43,691 bases of DNA from CAZEWZ01 sp964516765 (GTDB lineage Bacteria > Bacteroidota > Bacteroidia > Flavobacteriales > UBA7430): contig CAZEWZ010000013.1 in the NCBI GenBank assembly GCA_964516765.1, positions 1 through 43,691 on the forward strand, in the 5' to 3' direction. Made by a program: the position numbers and the translations under genes. Positions 15,817-24,300 of this stretch are shown here, piece by piece (the first letter of the stretch is position 1; the number at the start of each line of letters is the position of its first letter). The notes beneath the pieces were generated by a model. That model was not told where the DNA came from, did not search any database, and worked only from the letters and a program-made list of their open reading frames with translations.

Positions 15817-17749
15817 TTCTCCTTAGTATTTCTCCGTTCTTAACTAGAATATTACTTTCAACAAGTAAGTTGATTTCATTAATAATCATCCTTGATTTAA
15901 CCTTATTGAATTTTTTTACAAATGTAGGAATGTGAACTGATTTTTCTTTTAAAGATTCTAAAAGTTCATTACGAAATTGTTTTTTAAATTCTGGTTTGTC
16001 GAATTCGTTAGAAATACAAATATCGCAAATACCACAGGCGATTGAATCTTTTTCATCAAAATAATTAAGTAAGACTTGGGAACGACAATTGTTTTTGTTG
16101 GATATATAATTTTGGAGTTGCTTTGTTTTTAGTAAAAGTATTTTCTTTCTATTATTTATTTGGGATGTTGCTAAGGGAAGATATTTTGATTCATACCTCG
16201 GAGATAGTAAAGTAATTTCCGCTGTATGCATTCTTTTTTTGTAGGTAATGAGTCCTTCTTCTTCGAGTTGATTGAGCATTTTAACTATGTAATGACTTTT
16301 TTTATTGAGATGAAATGCCAGATTTATTTCTTTAATATTAATAGGAACTTCAAATACTCCAGGATACATTCGAAGAATCAATTTTATCAGTTCTAGCTTT
16401 TTTGGATTTTGAGACTTATAATTAATTAGCTTACTTGATGGACATGTAAGTAAAATTGAACTGGATTTTTTGCTAAACTGATTAAATAGAATTAATTCTT
16501 CTCTGGCTAAAATTTGTAAAATTTCTACGCATTTTCTTTTATTCCAACTGTACCTTTTACAAAATGTGTCTATATCAAAATTGAATGATTGGTCTTGTCC
16601 GTCCCCATTAGAAATTTGAAAAAAATTAGCAAAATCTTGATATGCTCTTCTTACTTCTAGAATAGATGGGTAGCTTTTTTCAAATTGCTCTTGTAAATTT
16701 TTAATTTCTGTGGCCTGAAAAAGTAATACTGCAAACGATTTTTTATTATCTCTTCCTGCTCTTCCTGCTTCTTGAAAATAAGCTTCGAGTGTTGCAGGAC
16801 TTTGATTATGAATTACTAATCGAACATCTGCTTTGTCAATCCCCATACCAAATGCATTGGTTGCTACTATTATTCTTAGCTTATTGTTCATCCATTTTTC
16901 TTGGACTAAATCTCTGTCATTCCGGGAAAGACCAGCATGGTAGGCTCCAGATTTGAATCCTGTATGGTTAAGTTCCTGTGATAGTTCATCTGCTTTTTTT
17001 CTACTTCTAACATAAATTAATGCTGATCCTTTTATTTTGTGAAGCATTTTTTCTATTCGTTGTATTTTTTGACTTTCTTCTAATACCAAGTAGGATAGAT
17101 TCTCTCTTTTAAAACTTGTTTGAATTATGTTTTTTACTTGAAACTGAAGTTGATTTTGAATATCAATGGCTACTTCTTTGGTCGCCGTGGCAGTTAATGC
17201 CATGACTGGAGTCTGAGGTAATAATTTTCTGAGTTGGGAAAGTTTTCTATAAGCAGGCCTAAAGTCATGTCCCCATTCAGAAATACAATGTGCTTCATCA
17301 ATTGCAATAAAACTGACATTTATTTTTTTTATTCTTTCTCGAACAAATTCAGACTGTAATCTTTCCGGTGAAATATATAGTAGTTTAATTTTTCCGTAAA
17401 TACAATTATCTAAAGCAATGTCTACTTCTGCATGACTCATTCCCTTTGAAAGTGCAATAGATTTAACACCTCTTTTTTTTAATTGGCCTACTTGTTCATT
17501 CATTAGAGCGATGAGAGGAGAGATAACAAGGCAAGTCCCTTCCATTGCTATTGCTGGAATCTGGAAGCATATTGACTTTCCTCCCCCAGTAGGAAGAAGT
17601 ACTAAGCAATCTATGTTTTGGAATATATTCATAATTATTTCTTCCTGTTTAGGTCGAAATGAGTTAAATCCCCAATATTTTTTTAAAATAGTATGTATTT
17701 GCTTAGTATTCAATTTGTTTTTGTATAAATTCAACTCTTTCGTAAACAT
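15803..17749 (-). CDS. recQ: ATP-dependent DNA helicase RecQ
   Basis: A 648-aa superfamily 2 helicase. The motifs in order are a RecQ motif 0 (YWGFNSFRPKQEEII), Walker A LLPTGGGKS (about residue 52), AIDEAHCISEWGHDFRP (about 150), and a C-terminal helicase motif EAGRAGRD. The zinc-binding region of RQC shows as CRSQVLLNYF...CGICDIC, followed by a winged-helix-like tail. No HRDC domain is evident. It unwinds DNA at stalled forks and in recombination. The ATG start at 17749 lies 47 bp inside the end of the upstream ATPase gene; a later start would cut into motif 0, so the overlap looks genuine. Confidence 0.95.
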   Translation of the reverse strand: MFTKELNLYKNKLNTKQIHTILKKYWGFNSFRPKQEEIIMNIFQNIDCLVLLPTGGGKSICFQIPAIAMEGTCLVISPLIALMNEQVGQLKKRGVKSIALSKGMSHAEVDIALDNCIYGKIKLLYISPERLQSEFVRERIKKINVSFIAIDEAHCISEWGHDFRPAYRKLSQLRKLLPQTPVMALTATATKEVAIDIQNQLQFQVKNIIQTSFKRENLSYLVLEESQKIQRIEKMLHKIKGSALIYVRSRKKADELSQELNHTGFKSGAYHAGLSRNDRDLVQEKWMNNKLRIIVATNAFGMGIDKADVRLVIHNQSPATLEAYFQEAGRAGRDNKKSFAVLLFQATEIKNLQEQFEKSYPSILEVRRAYQDFANFFQISNGDGQDQSFNFDIDTFCKRYSWNKRKCVEILQILAREELILFNQFSKKSSSILLTCPSSKLINYKSQNPKKLELIKLILRMYPGVFEVPINIKEINLAFHLNKKSHYIVKMLNQLEEEGLITYKKRMHTAEITLLSPRYESKYLPLATSQINNRKKILLLKTKQLQNYISNKNNCRSQVLLNYFDEKDSIACGICDICISNEFDKPEFKKQFRNELLESLKEKSVHIPTFVKKFNKVKSRMIINEINLLVESNILVKNGEILRRNDTK

Positions 17750-18233
17750 TTGTTTTTGGAATAATAATTACCTGATAGTCATACATGTAGTATGCTTTTA
17801 ATAAAAATAAGTGAATTTGTTCTGCAGTTTCAAAATCTTCTTGCCTTTCTGCATCTTTTTTGTAAATTTCTTCCCATGGAGGTGCTAAAAATACTTTTTT
17901 AAAGTATCTGTTTTTATTTGCTAAGCTTTTCCAGTGCGATTTAATTTTCAAATTATCTTTGAGAATGTAAGCAAAAGAATCAATGACGCTTCTGTCATAG
18001 TATTCTAAAGGTGAATTTGCTGAATGAAATTGTTCAGTTCTTTTTTTAATGACTAATTCTGTGAATTTATCTAGATCCTGCCATGGGGTTTTGCTTCCCT
18101 TAATTGCAAGTTGTTCCGAAATAATTTCTCTAGACATCTCTGGGTGACATTTTTCCCCATCAAGTAGGAGTTTATTAATAATGCTAGTTTTTCCTGTTCC
18201 TGGTGCTCCAGAAATGATAATTCTTTTCTTCAT
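17703..18233 (-). CDS. Small P-loop ATPase/kinase (AAA_28-like)
   Basis: Starting at the ATG at 18233, the protein is 176 aa and begins MKKRIIISGAPGTGKTSIINKLL, with a Walker A at residues 9-16. A longer frame up to 18350 adds non-conserved residues and runs into the divergent gene, so I reject it. The rest (EMSREIISEQ, YYDRSVIDSFAYI, FLAPPWEEIYKKDAERQEDFETA) matches NadR/AAA_28-type nucleoside or metabolite kinases. The substrate is unknown. It overlaps recQ by 47 bp and is the first gene of the recQ-fmt run. Confidence 0.83.
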   Translation of the reverse strand: MKKRIIISGAPGTGKTSIINKLLLDGEKCHPEMSREIISEQLAIKGSKTPWQDLDKFTELVIKKRTEQFHSANSPLEYYDRSVIDSFAYILKDNLKIKSHWKSLANKNRYFKKVFLAPPWEEIYKKDAERQEDFETAEQIHLFLLKAYYMYDYQVIIIPKTNVYERVEFIQKQIEY

Positions 18234-18309
18234 AAAAACAAATTTAGAAAAAAGCACGGGTACTGCCTTACTTTTATATATGCTTTGTATTTTTGTATAA
18301 AAATTTACA

Positions 18310-18579
18310 ATGAAAAATGAATTTGAGGGATTACATAATGAGTTAAGCAAGATATCATTTCCTCATTTATATCTTTTTAAATTTATAGTTAAAGCGGAAA
18401 TGGATAAAATAGCTCAGGTAGAATCTCTTTTTGATTCTAATAGCGCGCAGATAAGAATAAGAGAGTCCTCCAAAGGATCATATATATCAATTACTGTTAA
18501 GGAAATTATGCTAAGTCCAGATGAAATCATTCATGTATATGATAAAACTTCTAAAATAAATGGCGTTATCGCTTTATGA
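18310..18579 (+). CDS. DUF493 family protein (YbeD-like)
   Basis: An 89-aa protein with a core of FPHLYLFKFIVKAEMDKIAQVESLF followed by RESSKGSYISITVKEIMLSPDEIIHVYDK, the DUF493/YbeD fold, which resembles ACT regulatory domains. Its molecular role is unknown. A -7-like box TATTTTTG lies at 18288-18295 without a clear -33 box. It is followed by hemG with a 1-nt gap, so the two are likely co-transcribed. Confidence 0.85.
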   Translation: MKNEFEGLHNELSKISFPHLYLFKFIVKAEMDKIAQVESLFDSNSAQIRIRESSKGSYISITVKEIMLSPDEIIHVYDKTSKINGVIAL

Positions 18580-18580
18580 T

Positions 18581-19918
18581 ATGAATCAAAAAAAAGTTAT
18601 TATTCTTGGTGCTGGAATTTCAGGACTTTCTTATGGCTATTATTTGAAAAAATTTCATCCTAAGTTAGATTTTGAGATATTAGAAAAGTCAAATAGACTT
18701 GGAGGGATGGTTTTTACTGAAAAAGTTGAGCAAGGTATATTTGAATGGGGCCCTCGAGGAATTAGACCTAATGGAGATGGGCAAGTTCTGCTTGAAATGA
18801 TTGAAGATCTTGGGCTTTGGGACCAGATTACTTTTGCCAACGAAGGTGCTAAAAAAAGGTATTTATACCACGATGATTCCTTAAATGTACTTCCCTATTC
18901 GATTAAGTCTTTTTTGTTTTCTCCTTATTTAAAAATACTTTTGAATGCTTGTTATAGAGATCTTAACTGTATTTCATTTAACGGTGATGAAAGTATTGCA
19001 GATTATGCAGATAGACATTTTGGAGAATCTTTTAGAAAGTTATTTTTTGATAGTATAATTAGTGGTATCTGGGCAGGTAGTGTAGAGAAAACAAGTGTCT
19101 CTGCTGCTTTTCCATTATTGAAGAAATTAGAATTGAAAAATAGTTCTCTTATTAAATCTTTGTTCAAGTATAAGAAGCCAATTACTGACTCTAAGCAATA
19201 TTCAAAATCAATTCTATCCAAAGCCTTATTTTCTTTTAGAGGTGGATTAGAGGTTCTTGTTGTAGCTCTTAAAGACTATTTAAACGACCATATCCTTTAT
19301 GAAGTTGATATAGATAAAATTGAGTTTTCAGATTCCGTAAATATATTTTATAATGGAGAAGGACATTATGCAGATAGATTAATCTCTACAATTCCAGCTT
19401 TTCGTCTCTCTAGCTATATGAGCTCGAAACTGAAAGAGAAACTAGACTCTATTAATTATTCCCCCGTTGCTGTTTTAAATTTGAGTATGTTAAAATCCGC
19501 CCTTGATTTTGATGGATTTGGCTTTCTTGTTCCTTCCAAAGAGAATTCAGTTGTTCTAGGAATGGTAGCTAATACGAATACTTTTCCTGAGCAGGCTATT
19601 AGAGATTTAGTCGTTAACACAGTGATGATGGGTGGGGATCGTTATTCTATTGATAAGCTTCGATCTATTGATTTAGCGAAAGTGGCTATTGATTTTTTGG
19701 AGAAAGTTTTTAATAAAAAATTGAATATTGAATCTAAATCTCTTATGTTATTTGAGAAAGCCATTCCTCAATACGAGGTTGGGCATTTAAAGAAGGTTGA
19801 TGAAATCGAATCTTTGAGTCCAAATAAACTAACCATACTAGGTAATTATATGTACGGCGTTTCCATTATTAATATTGTCTGTAAGTCAAGAGAAGTGGTG
19901 AGAAATCAATTTTCGTGA
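18581..19918 (+). CDS. hemG: Protoporphyrinogen oxidase (HemY/HemG flavoprotein type)
   Basis: I choose the ATG at 18581, 1 nt after the DUF493 stop; an ATG at 18560 would overlap it and add MALSLYD. The 445-aa product opens with the FAD-binding GAGISGLSYGYYL and continues NRLGGMVFTEK and EWGPRGIRPNG, with VEKTSVSAAFPLLKKLE in the middle and the conserved GNYMYGVSI near the end. It oxidises protoporphyrinogen IX in heme synthesis. No other heme genes lie in the window. Its 3' end overlaps the convergent AI-2E family gene by 13 bp. Confidence 0.92.
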   Translation: MNQKKVIILGAGISGLSYGYYLKKFHPKLDFEILEKSNRLGGMVFTEKVEQGIFEWGPRGIRPNGDGQVLLEMIEDLGLWDQITFANEGAKKRYLYHDDSLNVLPYSIKSFLFSPYLKILLNACYRDLNCISFNGDESIADYADRHFGESFRKLFFDSIISGIWAGSVEKTSVSAAFPLLKKLELKNSSLIKSLFKYKKPITDSKQYSKSILSKALFSFRGGLEVLVVALKDYLNDHILYEVDIDKIEFSDSVNIFYNGEGHYADRLISTIPAFRLSSYMSSKLKEKLDSINYSPVAVLNLSMLKSALDFDGFGFLVPSKENSVVLGMVANTNTFPEQAIRDLVVNTVMMGGDRYSIDKLRSIDLAKVAIDFLEKVFNKKLNIESKSLMLFEKAIPQYEVGHLKKVDEIESLSPNKLTILGNYMYGVSIINIVCKSREVVRNQFS

Positions 19919-20952
19919 TTATCAGTTGCAATAAATCTTTTGTAATAGACAATGATTATTGAGCTAATTGGTAATGCAATAATAAGTCCCGTTAATCCCA
20001 TTAAACTTCCCCAGATTGACAAGGAGAGTAAAATAATAGCAGGGTGCATGCCTGTGACCTTATTCATTATTTTTGGAACAAGAAGCGTTTCTTGGATGAT
20101 TTGAACAATAAGAAATACCAGGCTTGTGGCTCCCAATGTAATCCAAAGGTCTTGATTCATTTCTAGGCTGTATATTACACTCAAAATAAAGGCAGGTATA
20201 AGACCAAATATTTGCATGTAAGGAACTAGATTCAAAACACCCACAAACATACCAAATATAAGGGCTAGAGGCAAACCAATAATTTTAAATCCTAAACTAA
20301 ATAGTATACCTACGATCAATGCAATAGTGGCTTGACCTCTAAAATAGGATTGCATACTTTTATTTAATTCGTTTGTAATTTCTTGGCTTGATTCCCTAAA
20401 TTTAATTGGAATCCAAGATTTCCAGGAGGTCTTGAATTTAGGATATCCTAGAAGTATGAATATTAGGTAAAGTAAGATTAGAAAGATACCAAGAACACCT
20501 TTAATTAAACCGATTGATTCAGAAAATATAGTTTTTATAACGGAGCTAATTTTATTAATTGCTTCGTTAATTGTATTGGAATTGATTAAATCCGTGCTTT
20601 GATCGGATTCTATGAATTTTTTTATTTTGGAGTTAATGTCCTCTGTGATTGGAGGAATGATATCAGCATATTCCCTCAAAAGAACCGAAGCTCTTTGGAA
20701 TTCGTTGTTAATAATTGGTATACATACTAGGAAAAGTAAAGTAAGTCCAGACAATATTGTAGTTATTCCAATAAAAATCGAAAGCCCACGATTTTTGATT
20801 CTCAAATTATTTTGAATTCCATCTATAAATGGATTAATAAGATATGCGATAAAAAGTGCAATTAAAAAAGGTGCAAGTACATCTCTAACCATATAAATTA
20901 ATAGGGCACAGATAATGAAAATAGAAATTTTAATAAGTGATTTTTCCTTCAT
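19906..20952 (-). CDS. AI-2E family transporter (PF01594-like)
   Basis: From the ATG at 20952 the protein is 348 aa. A frame start nine nucleotides further upstream is a TTG and is not needed. About eight hydrophobic segments frame a soluble loop at residues 75-150, and the C-terminal pattern PKIMNKVTGMHPAIILLSLSIWGSLMGLTGLIIALP is the family signature. Members include TqsA-type exporters and putative Na+/H+ or fluxed-solute carriers, so the substrate is open. It has a candidate promoter at 20977-21007. Its last 13 bp are shared with the end of hemG on the opposite strand. Confidence 0.88.
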   Translation of the reverse strand: MKEKSLIKISIFIICALLIYMVRDVLAPFLIALFIAYLINPFIDGIQNNLRIKNRGLSIFIGITTILSGLTLLFLVCIPIINNEFQRASVLLREYADIIPPITEDINSKIKKFIESDQSTDLINSNTINEAINKISSVIKTIFSESIGLIKGVLGIFLILLYLIFILLGYPKFKTSWKSWIPIKFRESSQEITNELNKSMQSYFRGQATIALIVGILFSLGFKIIGLPLALIFGMFVGVLNLVPYMQIFGLIPAFILSVIYSLEMNQDLWITLGATSLVFLIVQIIQETLLVPKIMNKVTGMHPAIILLSLSIWGSLMGLTGLIIALPISSIIIVYYKRFIATDNHEN

Positions 20953-20961
20953 TTTAGTCAA

Positions 20962-21360
20962 TTTTTTCTAATCAATCAAATGTATCATTCTTTCTTTAAG
21001 AATGAAAAAATTATTTATTTAATTTAAATATGTTGTTTAATTATTGAATGTTTAGTATTAAACTATTAATTTACAATTAATTAATTAAAACACTGATTAT
21101 AAATATATTATAATAAATATTAACATTTAGTTAACATGCTTTTTTTCTTATCTTTTTGAATGATTTATTTTTTATTAATAAGTATTTACATCATAAATTA
21201 ATCAATTAATTAGATATCATTAAATCAATATTTATCAAGGGTTTCAAAAAGAATTTTCTTAGTTTAATAAATAAGACATTAGAAGTTTTAAAAAGTCCAA
21301 AAAGTTTGGAATGCCTTTTGTATCTTCATGCAAAATTTATGTTTATTAAAATAAAAATAA
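20962..21360. other. AT-rich intergenic region between divergent genes
   Basis: About 400 bp with no gene. It is markedly richer in A+T than the neighbouring coding DNA, with ATTAATTAATTAA-type runs around 21070-21230. The end near 20977-21007 holds the AI-2E gene promoter. Toward the protease gene I see TTTG (21317-21320) and TATGTTTA (21338-21345), or TATCTTCA (21321-21328), as weak -33/-7 candidates, neither convincing. There is no RNA gene or strong hairpin that I can support. Confidence 0.7.
20977..21007 (-). promoter_or_regulatory. Candidate promoter of the AI-2E family gene
   Basis: On the minus strand: -33 TTTC (21007 to 21004), 19-nt spacer, -7 TACATTTG (20984 to 20977). The leader to the ATG at 20952 would be about 18 nt. 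The -33 element has one mismatch. Confidence 0.45.
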
Positions 21361-24300
21361 ATGCGACACTATAATACTAAGTATTCAATGGGCTTATCGT
21401 TAGTCCTTATTTGTTTTGTAAGTTTTTCATCAATCGCTCAATCTATTTTTGAGGATGTTTCTGAAAATTCTATTATTAGTTCTTCCGAACGATATACTAT
21501 CCCTTCAGCATACAAGACTTATTCCATTGATATCTCGACATTATCTGAGACATTGAGGGATGCTCCTAATGAATTTTCTGTTCCCGTACCAGACAGTCCA
21601 TTGATTATTAATCTTCCTATGCCTAATGGTCAAATGCAATCTTTTTCAATGGTAAAATCTAGTCTGATGCCTTCGCCTCTTGAATTAAAGTTTCCTACTA
21701 TCAAATCATATCTGGGACAAGGAATTGACGATCGTACAGCTACACTCAGGTTAAGTATTGACCACAACGGTTTTCATGCAATGATTATTTCTGCTTTTGG
21801 AACAGTTTATATTGACCCTTACAGTTTAAACAATACAGAATATTGTATAACCTACTATAAGAAAGATTTTTATGCCACAAATACCAAAGTAAGAAATTCT
21901 CAGTGTCTACTTGAAAGTACTCTTATTTCTCCATCAATCTCTAAGATATCCACAGGACAGTCTGGAGATGTTCTTCGAACTTATCGTGCGGCTATTGCTG
22001 TTACAGGTGAGTATACAGCCTTTCATGGGGGTACTGTAGGAGATGCTATAGCTGCTATTAATACCACTCTTAATAGAATTAATGGAGTTTATGAACGCGA
22101 AGCTTCTTTTCGATTAATTCTAGTTGCAAATAATGATCTTTTAGTTTACACGAATAGTTCGAATGATCCTTATTCAAACGGAAATACTGGAGCTATGATT
22201 GGAGAAGTTCAAGACAACATAGATGATATTATTGGAAGTGATAATTATGATATTGGTCATGTTTATGGTAAAGATAGTGGGGGTTTAGCCGGATTAGGTG
22301 TTGTTTGTACGAATGGACAGAAAGGCCGAGGAGTAACTGGAGGTTCAGCTCCAGTTGGAGATCCGTTCGATATTGATTATGTATGCCATGAAATGGGACA
22401 CCAATTTGGTGGAAATCATACTCAAAACAATAGCTGTAATAGATCCGCCGGTGCTGCCTTCGAGCCCGGAAGTGCATCTACTATAATGGGATATGCTGGT
22501 ATATGTCCACCGAATCTTCAAAATAATTCAGATGATTATTACCACACACATTCCTTTGACGAGATTACAGCTCATTCCAATGGTGAAGGTTTCGCTATTG
22601 ATTGCGCTGATCAAATAGCATCTGGAAATAATATTCCAGTTGCTAATGCAGGGCAAAGTAATTTTTCTGTTCCAGCAAATACTCCCTTTGAATTAATTGG
22701 ATCTGGGAATGATATAGACGCCTCTGACGAACTCACATATTGCTGGGAGCAATACGATCTTGGCCCTTTAACAATTGAAAATCAAGATGACCTGACATCT
22801 GCTTCCGGAAACCAGCCAATTTTCAGGTCTTTTTCTCCTACAACTTCGCCTATTAGAGTTTTTCCAAGAATGAATGATTTATTAAATGGTACTAATACAA
22901 TTGGAGAGCTTTTACCCACTTATTCTAGAGATTTAACGTTTCGTCTTACTGTAAGAGACAACCGAGCTGGTTCGGGAGGAGTAAGCTACGATCAAATGAG
23001 TTTTGAAATAGTAGACAATATTGGTTTCTCCGTTAATGATATTTCTGATACCTGGGAATATGGTAATACTTATCCCGTCACCTGGAATCCTAATTCTACT
23101 TTTGATGTACCTGTAAGTTGTTCTACTGTAGATATATATTTGTCCATAGACGGTGGAGATTTTGACTTATTAATTGCCGATGGAGTTCCCAACGATATCG
23201 GTACTACCGAAATTATCTGTCCGAATGTTACTTCAACTAATGCTAGACTAAAAATTAAGGCATCCGACAATATTTTTTTCAATGTATCCAATGTATTTGA
23301 GATATCAGTTCCCAGTGAACCTAATTTCTCAATGTCTATTAGTCCCGAGATATTAGATTTATGCTCTTCGCAAGGACAATCCGCCACTTTTGATATAGAA
23401 ATTAATCCTATTTTGAATTATAATCAAGATGTAACTCTGAGTATAACCGGTGTGCCTGACGGAGTATTAGTAGATTTCAATCCTATGATTGTTTCCCCCG
23501 GGAATAATTCTATACTTACTATTTCTTCACCTTTAGCTATTCCATCAGTTTTAAGTCCAATATCATTCGTTGTTACTGCCACTTCAGATGATATTGTTCA
23601 CCAATCAAATGCAGAAATTAATATTCTTGAAGGAATCCCTTTGCCTCCAGATCTAATTTATCCTCCAGATGGCACAGAAGGTTTGACGCTTACTCCAACT
23701 TTTACTTGGTCAGCTATTAATAATGCCACTAGTTATACTTTAATTATATCTTCAGATGCTGAGTTGACTGATGTGCTGTATGAGTTTAATAATATTCTGA
23801 ATGAAGAGTTCGCCCTTGGTACATTTTTAACTCCTGAGACCAATTATTTCTGGCATGTTAGCTCACAGAATCCATGTGGAAATTCAGTAAACAGTTCTAA
23901 TTCCAGCTTTGTTTCCGGTTTAGAAAGTGTGACAGAAAACTCTGGTTGTACCGATAATACTTCTTTTAATTTTGATATTCTAGCCACAGTAGATGACGGT
24001 TCTTGTGAACCATTCATTTTTGGTTGTACTAATGAATTAGCTGATAATTATGATCAAGAGGCCAACTCTGACAACGGCTCATGTATTATCTCTGGTTGTA
24101 CCAATTCTGATGCAGAAAATTTTAATGATATGGCAAATAATGATAATGGATCATGTATTATAAATGGTTGTACTGATCCTTTGTCTTTCAATTTTAATGT
24201 TGATGCTAATTTCGATGATGGTTCTTGTATCGCATTGAATTTAGGCTGTATGGATCCAGAGGGGCATAATTTTAATCCTAATGTCAATCAAGATGATGGC

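Noticed and set aside
18234..18350. N-terminal extension of the P-loop ATPase up to 18350
   Set aside because: The conserved start MKKRIIISGAPGTGKT lies at 18233; the extension covers the divergent gene's start region and is not family-like.
21305..21345. TTTG plus TATCTTCA or TATGTTTA as a promoter of the protease gene
   Set aside because: Spacings of 12 or 17 nt and mismatched -7 boxes do not match the geometry seen elsewhere; one option would also place the start site almost at the ATG.
22229..22477. 82-codon minus-strand frame under the protease catalytic domain
   Set aside because: It is a shadow of the real coding frame with no recognisable features; the same holds for other short antisense frames over pgpH, mutL and the CotH gene.
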